DNA from: Vibrio sp. D404a
Lineage (GTDB): Bacteria; Pseudomonadota; Gammaproteobacteria; Enterobacterales; Vibrionaceae
DNA length: 64,000 nucleotides
NCBI RefSeq assembly: GCF_030248535.1
Contig: NZ_JAHGAJ010000005.1
Location: 124,001 to 188,000, forward strand
Direction: 5' to 3'
Shown here: positions 36,494 to 45,536 of the stretch, one piece after another
Layout: each line of letters opens with the position of its first letter
Numbering within the stretch: position 1 is the stretch's first letter
Program-made: the position numbers and the translations under genes
Notes under the pieces: generated by a model
The model's database searches: none
What the model was told of the DNA's origin: nothing
What the model saw: the letters and a program-made list of their open reading frames with translations, nothing else

Positions 36494-39400
36494 ATGCTAA
36501 GTCGTTTCTTTATTCAAAGGCCTAAGTTTGCCCTTGTTATCTCGATTATTCTGACACTGGCGGGGGCTATCTCTTTGGCTATCCTGCCAGTTGCAGAGTA
36601 CCCAAAAATCAGCCCACCATCGGTGAGTGTTTCTGCATTCTACACAGGTGCAAGTGCTGAGGTTGTGGAACAGGCGATAGCCGACCCCATAGAAACCTCG
36701 GTCAACGGTGTAGAAGACATGATCTACATGTCATCAAAGAGTGCGAATGATGGTTCATACAACCTTAACGTGACCTTTGATGTAGGTACTGATCCAGACA
36801 TGGCTCAGGTTAACGTACAAAACCGTGTAGCACAGATCGAATCTAAGCTTCCTCAAGAAGTAAGAATGGTCGGTGTGACGGTGAAAAAGCGTTCCCCAGA
36901 CCTTTTGATGGTACTGAACTTCTACTCACCAGACGGTAAGTACGATGACCAGTTCCTGATCAACTACGTTAACCTCAACATTAAAGACCAACTGGCTCGT
37001 GTAAGCGGTATCAGTGAAGTTAACGTGTTAGGTGGTGGCGAATACGCGATGCGTGTTTGGTTAGACCCTGAAAAAATGGCTAACCTAAACCTGACCACAA
37101 CCGATGTATATGCGGCTTTGGCCGAGCAGAACGTTCAGGTTGCTGCAGGTCGTATCGGTGCAGCACCTTACAGCAACCCTCAAGAAGTTCAGTTCAACTT
37201 GGTGACCAAAGGCCGCCTAGAGACTGCGGACGAGTTTGAGAATGTGGTACTGCGCGCAAGCCAAGACGGTTCAACGGTTTACCTTAAAGATGTGGCTCGT
37301 GTTGAGCTAGGTAAGAAGTTCTACGATGGTAACGGTAAGTACCGTGGCCAAGACGCTTCTATCGTCACCTTGTCACTGCAATCTGACGCGAACGCGCTAG
37401 AGAGTGGTAAAGCAGTAATGGCGATGCTTGAGAACCTTAGCCATAACTTCCCTGAAGGGGTGGCCTATGAGACGAGCTACGACACCACAGTGTTCGTTGC
37501 CGAGTCGATCAAGGGCGTAGTAAAAACCCTAATTGAAGCTATCTTGTTGGTAATCGCAGTAACTTACCTGTTCTTGGGCAGTGCGCGTGCCACCTTGATC
37601 CCTGTTGTGGCTATTCCGGTATCCTTGATTGGTACCTTTGCCGTAATGCAGATGACTGGCTTTACTATCAACACGGTAACCCTGTTTGGTTTGATCCTCG
37701 CGATTGGTATCGTGGTGGATGATGCAATTCTGGTTATTGAGAACGTTGATACCACTATGGCCAAAGATCCAACTATCTCTCCTCGTAAAGCAACACTGAT
37801 TGCGATGAAAGAGGTAACTGGACCAATCATCACCTCTACCTTAGTATTGCTTGCGGTATTTATTCCTGTAGCCATGCTTCCGGGTATCACCGGCATTATG
37901 TATCGCCAGTTCGCACTGACTATTTGTATCGCGGTTGTGATTTCGTCTATCAACGCACTAACGCTATCTCCTGCATTGTGTTCTCTGGTTCTCAAACAGG
38001 GCGGTGGTAACACTGCGCGCTGGTACCAAGCATTCAACCGTGGTTTAGAAAGTGTAACTAAGAAGTACGGTCAAGTGGCAGGCTTCCTTGTTAAGAAAGG
38101 TGTGCTGCTATTTACGTTCTTCGTGGTGGCATTGGCAGCGGTAACTTACTTCTCGAAGACAACATCAACGGCGTTTGTTCCTCAGGAAGATAAAGGTATC
38201 TTGCTGGTGAACGTCCAGCTTCCTGATGCTGCTTCTTTGTCTCGTACTGAAGAAGTGACTGAGCATTTGCTGGAAATGGTTGAGCAAGAGCCAGGTGTTG
38301 ATGGTGTAACGCTAGTAAATGGTTATGCCTTCATGACAGGTGCATCAGCATCAAATGGTGCGTCGCTGTTTATCAAACTGCACGATTGGGATATGCGTAA
38401 TGCACTTGATGGAGAGCATTCAGCACAAGCGATTTCTCAGCGAATTAACGGTCGTGCTGCGATGGAGCTACCACAAGCGGTAGTATTCGCGATGGGACCT
38501 CCGGCAGTTCCGGGTATGGGCGCAGCGTCTGGCTTTGAGTTTGTACTAGAAGATACCTTGGGTCGTAGCCGAAGCGATCTTGCGATGGTAATGGATGATG
38601 TGATTCAGAAAGCGAATCAACAGCCAGAGATCGCTCGTACCTTTAGTACATTCCGTGCCAACGTACCTCACTACTACGTAGACATTGACCGTGAAAAAGC
38701 GCAACAACTAGGTATTCCTCTGTCTGAAATCTTCCAGACGCTACAAGGCAACCTAGGTTCGCTATACGTGAATGACTTCACCATGTTTGGTAAAAACTTC
38801 CGTGTAACAATGCAAGCGGATAGTGATCACCGAAGCAGCATGGATGACCTTCAACGCTTCCACGTACGTTCTTCGTCGGGTGAAATGATCCCACTGAGTA
38901 CGCTTGTGACGCACGAACAGATCTTTGAGCCGGACGTAGCATGGCGTTACAACATGTACCGTAGTGCGGTTATTCAAGGTCAGCCAGCTCCGGGTTACTC
39001 AAGTGGTGATGCGATTGCTGCGATGGAACGTGTCGCTGCTGAAGTTCTGCCACAAGGCTACCAATACGAATGGACGGGTATGGCATACCAAGAAGTGCTA
39101 GCGGGTAACCAAGCTATCTTTGCGTTCGCATTGGCATTGATCTTCATTTACCTGTTCATGGTTGCTCAGTACGAGAGTTGGACGATACCTGTCGCCATCA
39201 TACTCGTTGTACCGGTGGCGACCTTGGGCTCCTTCTTGGCGCTCAACCTAACGGGGACACCGTTGAACTTGTATGCGCAGATAGGTCTGGTTCTGCTCAT
39301 AGCGCTCGCCGCGAAGAACGCAATCTTGATTGTGGAATTCGCGAAAGTAGAGCGTGAAGAGAAAGATGCGCCTATCGATGATGCAGCAGTGAAGGGTGGT

Positions 39401-39646
39401 ACTCTACGTTTCCGCGCGGTAAACATGACATCTTGGTCGTTTATCTTGGGTATCTTCCCGTTGATCTTCGCTGCAGGTGCGGGTCACGTAAGTCAAAACT
39501 CACTGGGTATCTCGCTGATTGGTGGCCTGTTATGTGTGTTGTTGGCAGGTACGTTCCTCATCCCTGGCTTCTACGCCTTCGTTCAGCGCAAGCGTGAGAA
39601 AGCACATGGTGGAAATACCAAACTTATTCCTCTCGACGATGAATAA
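36494..39646 (+). CDS. RND efflux permease (AcrB-like)
   Basis: A 1050-aa inner-membrane pump of the hydrophobe/amphiphile-efflux family. The start [18 protein letters not shown] is typical. Proton-relay residues are visible: the Asp pair in [15 protein letters not shown] near residue 407 and the Lys in [14 protein letters not shown] near 940. Two large periplasmic loops follow TM1 and TM7. It works with the adaptor just upstream as a tripartite drug or bile-salt exporter, as do the Vex/Vme systems of vibrios. No outer-membrane factor gene is nearby. Confidence 0.93.
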   Translation: MLSRFFIQRPKFALVISIILTLAGAISLAILPVAEYPKISPPSVSVSAFYTGASAEVVEQAIADPIETSVNGVEDMIYMSSKSANDGSYNLNVTFDVGTDPDMAQVNVQNRVAQIESKLPQEVRMVGVTVKKRSPDLLMVLNFYSPDGKYDDQFLINYVNLNIKDQLARVSGISEVNVLGGGEYAMRVWLDPEKMANLNLTTTDVYAALAEQNVQVAAGRIGAAPYSNPQEVQFNLVTKGRLETADEFENVVLRASQDGSTVYLKDVARVELGKKFYDGNGKYRGQDASIVTLSLQSDANALESGKAVMAMLENLSHNFPEGVAYETSYDTTVFVAESIKGVVKTLIEAILLVIAVTYLFLGSARATLIPVVAIPVSLIGTFAVMQMTGFTINTVTLFGLILAIGIVVDDAILVIENVDTTMAKDPTISPRKATLIAMKEVTGPIITSTLVLLAVFIPVAMLPGITGIMYRQFALTICIAVVISSINALTLSPALCSLVLKQGGGNTARWYQAFNRGLESVTKKYGQVAGFLVKKGVLLFTFFVVALAAVTYFSKTTSTAFVPQEDKGILLVNVQLPDAASLSRTEEVTEHLLEMVEQEPGVDGVTLVNGYAFMTGASASNGASLFIKLHDWDMRNALDGEHSAQAISQRINGRAAMELPQAVVFAMGPPAVPGMGAASGFEFVLEDTLGRSRSDLAMVMDDVIQKANQQPEIARTFSTFRANVPHYYVDIDREKAQQLGIPLSEIFQTLQGNLGSLYVNDFTMFGKNFRVTMQADSDHRSSMDDLQRFHVRSSSGEMIPLSTLVTHEQIFEPDVAWRYNMYRSAVIQGQPAPGYSSGDAIAAMERVAAEVLPQGYQYEWTGMAYQEVLAGNQAIFAFALALIFIYLFMVAQYESWTIPVAIILVVPVATLGSFLALNLTGTPLNLYAQIGLVLLIALAAKNAILIVEFAKVEREEKDAPIDDAAVKGGTLRFRAVNMTSWSFILGIFPLIFAAGAGHVSQNSLGISLIGGLLCVLLAGTFLIPGFYAFVQRKREKAHGGNTKLIPLDDE

Positions 39647-39674
39647 CGCAGTTTAAGATTAACCACATGAAACA

Positions 39675-39703
39675 AAAGGCTTAGCATTTGCTAGGCCTTT
39701 TTT
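39675..39703 (+). terminator. Terminator of the RND operon
   Basis: An 11-bp imperfect stem (39675-39685 with 39690-39700) and a T run. Confidence 0.83.
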
Positions 39704-39936
39704 ATATCTAAACAGAATATAAACCCTCTCTTATATGCCAATTCTCTAAATATATCACTGAGTTTATACTCTAAACTTGTTCTTCTAATAAAATAGTGTT
39801 TTTTATATAAGTATTTGTTTTGTAATTAAATAGTGACTTTCAGTGAACGTGTGTATGCTCGAAAAAGTTTGCACAATATTGTGAAGTGTTTCAAAATTAG
39901 CGGGTTAAGTTGAATTTTTTGTGCATTGAGGTTCTT

Positions 39937-40638
39937 ATGAAGGTCATTGATTTATTTAAACACCGTAGTGATAGTGTTTCGTCACAGCACTCAGAGTTTA
40001 TGCAATGGATGTCTCCAACTCTAAGAGAGTATTGGGGCGACTTTCTGAACCGCACGCAAAACAGCCACTTCTTTGCTTGGGTGCGTGATCATCACCAACC
40101 AGCAGTTAATGAAGATGCACCAGTTAAGCCGGTAGAGGTCACGCCAGTAGAGAAGCCGATCGAGCTTAAGCCTGCAGCACAAGCGGTTTATGATGAGCTA
40201 TCTGCGCAAATTGGTGAAGTGATCCACACGGGTGACTGGATCCATGTAGGCCAAGAACGCATCAACCAGTTTGGCGAAGTGACAGAAGATATGCAGTGGA
40301 TTCACACGAACCCTGAAAAAGCAGAATCTGATTCACCGTTCAAGACGACTATTGCACACGGCTTCTTGACTCTTTCTCTGCTTCCGCGTCTAACAGACAG
40401 CGTCGATCCAGATAAGTCTCAATTCCCGACCGCCAAAATGGTGGTGAACATTGGTTTAAACCAAGTGCGTTTCCCATACCCTGTGAAATCAGGCAACAAT
40501 GTACGCGCAAAAAGCACATTAACTAAAGTGACACCTATCCGCAAAGGTCTTGAGATTGAGCGCGAGATTCGCGTAGAGATTGAAGGCGTAAGACGCCCGG
40601 GTGCTGTGGTTGTTTCAGTTATTCAACTGCACTTCTAA
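39937..40638 (+). CDS. MaoC-like dehydratase with N-terminal extension
   Basis: A 233-aa protein. The C-terminal 145 residues form a hot-dog-fold enoyl-CoA hydratase of MaoC/PhaJ/NodN type: IHVGQERINQFGEVTEDMQW, IHTNPEKA with the catalytic Asp position occupied by Asn-Pro as seen in NodN-like proteins, and TIAHGFLTLSLLP with the catalytic His. The first 50 residues are helical (FMQWMSPTLREYWGDFLN) and resemble a phasin-like or protein-binding segment. A TGAGGT ribosome site supports the ATG at 39937. It may act in fatty-acid or polyhydroxyalkanoate metabolism. Confidence 0.85.
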   Translation: MKVIDLFKHRSDSVSSQHSEFMQWMSPTLREYWGDFLNRTQNSHFFAWVRDHHQPAVNEDAPVKPVEVTPVEKPIELKPAAQAVYDELSAQIGEVIHTGDWIHVGQERINQFGEVTEDMQWIHTNPEKAESDSPFKTTIAHGFLTLSLLPRLTDSVDPDKSQFPTAKMVVNIGLNQVRFPYPVKSGNNVRAKSTLTKVTPIRKGLEIEREIRVEIEGVRRPGAVVVSVIQLHF

Positions 40639-40664
40639 ACCAGAATTGGTTTTACAAGAACAAA

Positions 40665-40692
40665 AAAAGAGAGAGCTTAGGCTCTCTCTTTT
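40665..40692. terminator. Bidirectional terminator, MaoC / PstS-like genes
   Basis: A perfect 12-bp stem AAAAGAGAGAGC/GCTCTCTCTTTT with loop TTAG, in convergent orientation. Confidence 0.88.
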
Positions 40693-40707
40693 CGTTTTTG
40701 GTGAGTA

Positions 40708-41523
40708 TTATTTTACTCGCGTGTAACCGTATTCTTCGATTAAGTCTTGACCCTGTTTCGAAGTCACAAACTTAACAAAGTCTTTGCCTTCATCAGAGAA
40801 TGACTCTTTCTTGTATAGGATTAAGAATGGTCGAGCAAGTTCATAGCTGTGGTTCGAAATGTTTTTCGATGTTGGTTCAACACCCTCGAATGTGATGGCT
40901 TTGATTGAGCGATCGATAGAGCCAACAGAAACGAAACCAATGGCATGTGGGTTATGGTTAACAATGGTTTTCACCATGCTGTTGCTGTTTACCACAAGGT
41001 TGTTTGGATTGATGTCTGAAACCTGACGGTCGTTGATGATCTTGGTCAGCCCCATCAAGCTTTCGAAACTATAACGAGAACCTGAAGACGCCTCACGAGT
41101 CACAACCGCGATAGGCTGGTCAGCACCGCCAATTTCTTTCCAGTTCGTTACCTTACCTTTGTAGATATTGAACAACTGCTCACGAGTAATGTTTGAGATA
41201 GCATTTGAACGGTTGATAACAACAGCCAAGCCGTCATAAGCGATTGGCTTAACTGCAAGGTCATCTGTCTGCTCTTGGTCGGTCAAGTTACGTGAGCTCA
41301 TACCGATGTCAGAAACACCTTTGTTCACCATCGTGATACCGGCCGTTGAACCAATACCTTGAACTGCAATGTAGTTGTCTGGGTGTGTCTTATTGTACTC
41401 TTCGGCTAAGACGTCCATAACACGAGCGACAGAGGTCGAGCCTGAAATCGTGGTTTCTTGCGCGAAAACGGTTTGAGAAGACAAAGCTAGGGATAAAAGA
41501 GAGGCAAGAGCGACTCGTAACAT
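40708..41523 (-). CDS. Phosphate-binding periplasmic protein (PstS family), orphan
   Basis: A 271-aa exported protein. Signal peptide MLRVALASLLSLALSSQTVFA, then phosphate-binding loops ISGSTSVARVMDVLAEEY near the mature N-terminus and TREASSGSRYSFE near residue 143, the hallmark of PstS-like proteins of the short type. No pstCAB genes follow, so it must pass phosphate to a transporter encoded elsewhere or act as a sensor. The start at 41523 has a GGAG ribosome site. The promoter region carries a good Pho box and a correctly spaced -10 element. Confidence 0.9.
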   Translation of the reverse strand: MLRVALASLLSLALSSQTVFAQETTISGSTSVARVMDVLAEEYNKTHPDNYIAVQGIGSTAGITMVNKGVSDIGMSSRNLTDQEQTDDLAVKPIAYDGLAVVINRSNAISNITREQLFNIYKGKVTNWKEIGGADQPIAVVTREASSGSRYSFESLMGLTKIINDRQVSDINPNNLVVNSNSMVKTIVNHNPHAIGFVSVGSIDRSIKAITFEGVEPTSKNISNHSYELARPFLILYKKESFSDEGKDFVKFVTSKQGQDLIEEYGYTRVK

Positions 41524-41555
41524 ATACAACTCCTATTAGATTACATTTGCCGCAT

Positions 41556-41589
41556 ATCATAGGTAGTAAATATGACATTTTTGTGAAAC
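41556..41589 (-). promoter_or_regulatory. PhoB-type promoter of the pstS-like gene
   Basis: On the minus strand GTTTCACAAAAATGTCAT (41572-41589) matches the two direct repeats of a Pho box (4/7 and 6/7 to CTGTCAT with an AAAA spacer). A -10 element TATGAT (41556-41561) follows after exactly 10 bases, the usual spacing for PhoB-activated promoters. Confidence 0.7.
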
Positions 41590-41736
41590 TTCATAGGGTT
41601 GAATTATGTCAATAAAACTGGCATTTCATAAACGCCTGCTCACATTTTACAAAGTCGGGTTCGCTAAACGGTAAGTTCAGATCTAAGCTCTTAAGAGCGG
41701 TGATAGCCAGTTCAATGAGTGTTAAGGAGGGCGTGG

Positions 41737-42099
41737 ATGTCGGTAATACAGATTGAGCTTAGTCGACTTCTACACGGTGCTGAAAAGCTATGCACATCAC
41801 GCAATCAAAGCTTACCTGTTGAGTTAGGTAAGTCGCTCTTTGAAGAGTGTGAAGGTGGCGTGATCTTCTCCAAAGCTCATTATCTTCTGGATTCGTCGCA
41901 CAGTGATTATACCGATGATGTCGCACGTGTGGTGTTTAATCAAAGCGAGGCGACTTGGCTGGTGGAGGTTCCGTTAGAAGAAGTGTCACAGGGCGATGTG
42001 ATACAGTGGGGGCCATATCCCTACTTATCTCGCTCAAAAGACCTAGATTTAATCCTCCATGAAATAGAAAAAGACCCAAAAACTTACTTCTGGGTCTAG
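41737..42099 (+). CDS. Soluble protein, unknown function
   Basis: A 120-aa protein starting MSVIQIELSRLLHGAEKL. A perfect AGGAGG ribosome site lies 6 bases before this ATG, so it is preferred over the upstream GTG. Mixed alpha/beta, acidic, no signal peptide. The C-terminus is YFWV. The last codons overlap a terminator of the opposite AraC-type gene. No family recognised. Confidence 0.68.
   Translation: MSVIQIELSRLLHGAEKLCTSRNQSLPVELGKSLFEECEGGVIFSKAHYLLDSSHSDYTDDVARVVFNQSEATWLVEVPLEEVSQGDVIQWGPYPYLSRSKDLDLILHEIEKDPKTYFWV
42071..42098 (-). terminator. Leftward terminator inside the end of the opposite gene
   Basis: A 7-bp stem AGACCCA/TGGGTCT (42072-42078 with 42091-42097) with a minus-strand T run. 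It would end the AraC-type transcript while lying in the last codons of the plus-strand gene. Confidence 0.6.
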
Positions 42100-42153
42100 G
42101 CGTCATTAGTGTGTCCTTCCTGAATCGCCTTACCTGGCTTAAATCCAATACCT

Positions 42154-42969
42154 CTATCTTGTCGCGTGACTTTGAGCGATCAGAGAACGAAAATCTTTCG
42201 GTGTTTTTCCATGATAGGTTTTGAATGCGGTACTAAAGTGTGCGGCACTCTTAAAACCGGATTCGTAGGCTATCTGAGTAATCGACTTGTTAGAAGTTCT
42301 CAGTTGCGTTGCAGCATGAGCGATTCGCTTAATCTTGAGTAGATTCGAGAAGGACAAATCTTCGGCAGCTAGGCGGCGTTTTAACGTGGCCGGCGACATC
42401 CCCATGTAACTGGCTAACGTATCAAGAGAAATATTGTCTTCAATGTTTTGCTCGATGTAATTAATCACCTTCTGGGTCACGGTCAGCTTTGAAGCTCTAC
42501 CAATCACAGCCAAAAGGGAAGGGTGCGCCTCAACCATCAGAGAGAGCAAGGCTAAACTCAATTGAGTGACTGCGTAGTCATTTTGAGTCGGCTCGCTGGC
42601 CAACGTTAGCAGCATCTCCTTGAGTTGGTATAGGTGAATATCCTCAGCATCAAACTTGATGTATCGCTCTGGAGGGCGTACAGATTCTAGGTCACCAAAT
42701 TGATTGATAAATTTTTGAAAAATTGAGAGATCGAAGTCTAGGCAGATGGCGTTGAATTCGCCGTGTTCAGTGTTAACTGATATTTCTTGAACTTCGCCGG
42801 AGCTATAGAGCGCAAATTCACCAGCGTGGAGAGAGGCTTGAGAGCCATTGGGTAATGCAAAAGAGATACTGCCTTGGCGAACGATAAAAATGCCATTTCT
42901 TGAGGCTGGGTATCGCTCTCGTTTCCTGGGGATAAAGTTTCTAAACTGGGTGACGTTGATTGATGGCAT
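42154..42969 (-). CDS. AraC-family transcriptional regulator
   Basis: A 271-aa regulator. The N-terminal half is a cupin-like effector domain (YPASRNGIFIVRQGSISFAL, then LHAGEFALYSSG). The C-terminal double helix-turn-helix has LDTLASYMGMSPATLKRRL and ITQIAYESGFKSAAHFSTAF followed by GKTPKDFR, the classical AraC/XylS signature. It resembles the ToxT/GadX-like group. No obvious target operon is adjacent. The ATG at 42969 is preferred over a GTG six bases upstream. Confidence 0.88.
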   Translation of the reverse strand: MPSINVTQFRNFIPRKRERYPASRNGIFIVRQGSISFALPNGSQASLHAGEFALYSSGEVQEISVNTEHGEFNAICLDFDLSIFQKFINQFGDLESVRPPERYIKFDAEDIHLYQLKEMLLTLASEPTQNDYAVTQLSLALLSLMVEAHPSLLAVIGRASKLTVTQKVINYIEQNIEDNISLDTLASYMGMSPATLKRRLAAEDLSFSNLLKIKRIAHAATQLRTSNKSITQIAYESGFKSAAHFSTAFKTYHGKTPKDFRSLIAQSHATR

Positions 42970-43094
42970 ACACACTTCTTTGACGTTCTGATTGCTCTAA
43001 ATGCTTCCTCACTAAGTACAATATGCATAAAGTCACTTAGTGCTATTTAGAAATAATAGCTTGTTTTGTTGTTATTTTTGATGAGACGGCAATA

Positions 43095-43121
43095 AAAAAG
43101 GCGCTAATAATTAGCGCCTTT
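43095..43121 (-). terminator. Terminator of rnb
   Basis: An 11-bp stem AAAGGCGCTAA/TTAGCGCCTTT (43097-43107 with 43111-43121); the minus-strand T run is strong. Confidence 0.86.
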
Positions 43122-43141
43122 AGAAGAGTTATCAATAAGGA

Positions 43142-45148
43142 TTAGCTCACTTGTTCGCTTGCTTCTTCCTCTTTGCTTGGTTGATCTGCAAAGATTTGAG
43201 TTGGCTTAGCGACTAAGCTGCGGTTTTCTTGGTTTACCTCAGAGAGAACGACTTCTAAAACGTCTCCCAATCTGTATACCATTTCTTTATCGATAGATAC
43301 AGTACCCATATCACCATTGCACTCAATTCTTTCTTTGTTATCAAGAATGAGAGAGCCTGGGACGAATGCTGCTGCACCGTTCTCAAGCAGACGGATACGC
43401 ATACCAGCGCGATTGATATCGAAGATTTCTGCTTGGAAGCGAGTCTCTTCTGCTGGTGCATTCGCAAGTGTGCGAGCGTATAACCAGTCGCCTACGTTGC
43501 GTTCTGCCATACCGTGGTGACGGCGATGCAGTGCTAGCTCTTCACCGACTGTTTCGTCAGGTGTTTGAATTGGAGCTTTGCCTAGAATGTGTGCTTTCAG
43601 CATGCGGTGGTTAATCATGTCACCGTACTTACGGATTGGTGATGTCCAAGTCGCGTAGATGTCTAGACCCATCGCATAGTGCGGTGCAGGCTCGTTACTG
43701 ATTTCGCTGTACGCTTGGAACTTACGAATGCGATTGTCGTAGTAGTTGCTTTCAAGTGAACCTAACCAACGGCGCAGAGCTGCAAAACCCTCAAGAGAAG
43801 CGATCTGCTCTTCAGTGTATGGCGTTTCTGCTTGTGGGTTTACTAGTTCAAGCACGTCAGTCAGTTTGTCTGCTTTAAAACCTGCGTGGCAGTTGAATAC
43901 ACCTTGATTGAAGCTCTCTTTTAATACACGGCCAGCACAGATGTTTGCGCTGATCATTGCTTCTTCAACCAGCTTGTTTGCGCTGCGGCGCATGTCTGCG
44001 TGAATGGCAACTACGTCGTTATCTTCGCTTAGTTCAAAGCGGTAGTCAGGACGGTCTGGGAATACTACGGCATTTGCAGCGCGCCATGCTGAGCGAGCTT
44101 TAGCAAATTCATGCAGATCTGAAACGATGTTTGCAATCTCTTCGCTCGGTTGCCACCTCTCAGATGCGCCGGTTTCTAGCCAATCGGATACGTTGTCGTA
44201 TGCTAGGCGAGCATGAGACTTAATGTTTGCCGCGAAGAACTTAATATCGTCGCCAATCACACCGTCTTTAGAGACAGTCACTGTACAGCAAAGCGCAGGG
44301 CGCTCTTCGTTCTCGATCAGTGAACATAGGTTGTCTGCTAAATCACGTGGCAGCATTGGAATGTTGCGGCCCGGTAGGTAAATCGTGAAGCCACGATCGC
44401 GTGCTACTTTGTCCATCTCATCATCTGGTGAGATGTAAGCTGTTGGGTCAGCAATAGCAATCGTCAGTTCGAAATCACCGTTCTCTTTTTTCTTCGCGTA
44501 CAGAGCATCATCCATATCTTTGGTGCTTTCACCATCGATAGTTACGAAAGGTACGTGCGTCATGTCGATACGCTCTAAATCCGCATCGTCATTGATCTGC
44601 CAGTTATCGATGCCTTCAGGCTCGCTGTTCGGTAGATCGTTTTGAGCAAGCGTTACCCACCAAGGTGCGATTTTGTCGTCCGCATCGGTGATCTTTTCAG
44701 AGATCTGCGCAAGGAACCCGTTATCACCTTTTAATGGGTGCTGAACGATGTGAGCAACAACCCAGTCGCCTTCTTTTAGCGTTTCAGGGTTTAGGCCTTT
44801 TTTCGCCTTGGCTTTTAGTTGCAGCTTTTTAAGCTGAGGGTGATCTGGCACAACGTTTAGGCGGCCTTTGAAAAGCTTAACGCGAGCGATAAATCGAGTA
44901 AGACCTTGTTCTACTAACTCTTCTGGTTCAGCGACTTCACGTTCTTTCTCAGTACGGATGATCGCGACCACTTTGTCACCGTGAACACACTTCTTCATAT
45001 ACGGTGGCGGGATAAAGTAGCTAGTCTTGCTATCTACTTCTAGAAAACCAAAGCCTTTTTCTGTTGCTTTGATTGTGCCTTCCTTTTTAGGAAGTGTTTC
45101 TTGGATTTGTTGCTTAAGCTGAGCGAGTAGAGGGTTATCTTGAAACAT
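43142..45148 (-). CDS. rnb: Exoribonuclease II
   Basis: A 668-aa processive 3'-5' exoribonuclease. Order: cold-shock-type RNA-binding domains (about 15-180, [18 protein letters not shown]), the RNB catalytic domain with metal-binding aspartates in [15 protein letters not shown] near 202-216 and IADPTAYI near 231, [10 protein letters not shown], and a C-terminal S1 domain (about 560-640). The length matches RNase II (644 aa in E. coli), not RNase R (over 800). It degrades single-stranded mRNA. It is divergent from deaD, placing two RNA-turnover genes side by side. Confidence 0.93.
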   Translation of the reverse strand: MFQDNPLLAQLKQQIQETLPKKEGTIKATEKGFGFLEVDSKTSYFIPPPYMKKCVHGDKVVAIIRTEKEREVAEPEELVEQGLTRFIARVKLFKGRLNVVPDHPQLKKLQLKAKAKKGLNPETLKEGDWVVAHIVQHPLKGDNGFLAQISEKITDADDKIAPWWVTLAQNDLPNSEPEGIDNWQINDDADLERIDMTHVPFVTIDGESTKDMDDALYAKKKENGDFELTIAIADPTAYISPDDEMDKVARDRGFTIYLPGRNIPMLPRDLADNLCSLIENEERPALCCTVTVSKDGVIGDDIKFFAANIKSHARLAYDNVSDWLETGASERWQPSEEIANIVSDLHEFAKARSAWRAANAVVFPDRPDYRFELSEDNDVVAIHADMRRSANKLVEEAMISANICAGRVLKESFNQGVFNCHAGFKADKLTDVLELVNPQAETPYTEEQIASLEGFAALRRWLGSLESNYYDNRIRKFQAYSEISNEPAPHYAMGLDIYATWTSPIRKYGDMINHRMLKAHILGKAPIQTPDETVGEELALHRRHHGMAERNVGDWLYARTLANAPAEETRFQAEIFDINRAGMRIRLLENGAAAFVPGSLILDNKERIECNGDMGTVSIDKEMVYRLGDVLEVVLSEVNQENRSLVAKPTQIFADQPSKEEEASEQVS

Positions 45149-45536
45149 CTTACTTTTATCTTACGAGAACAATTGAGCACACTATAATCATTGCGAGGCC
45201 TGATTACTACTTAAAGCACGTGACAGCGCAAATTAAATGGTGACAAAGAATGTGGGTGACTTTGCACGATAGACCCTCATTTGAATGGGTTAACGTCAAA
45301 TTTTGATGACAAGATAGCCAAAAATTCAGTAAATCAGAAAAATATGTGATGTATTTCAATTTTTTCTGGCTTTTTTTATGCATTTAAGGAATAATCCGCC
45401 TCCCTTAGACGTCCCTAATGGCTTGATGCGTTTTATTACTGCTTCGCAACTGAACGGAATCAGTATCTGATAGGATCAGTATTGGAATTGGTAGAGCTCC
45501 CGGGACCTTTTGTTTACTTAATATAGTGGGATCCCA
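45149..45536. other. Divergent rnb-deaD promoter region with long deaD leader
   Basis: A 388-bp region with a small 14-codon frame (45426-45470, MRFITASQLNGISI), a CTGAT/ATCAG hairpin near 45466-45478, and a perfect palindrome TGGGATCCCA (45527-45536) over the deaD ribosome site. A CTCCCGGGA segment near 45497 could pair with the ribosome site. Long structured leaders are known for cold-shock helicase mRNAs. Confidence 0.45.

Noticed and set aside
35343..39936. Complete tripartite efflux operon including an outer-membrane factor
   Set aside because: No TolC/OprM-like gene is present; the operon ends in a terminator after the permease.
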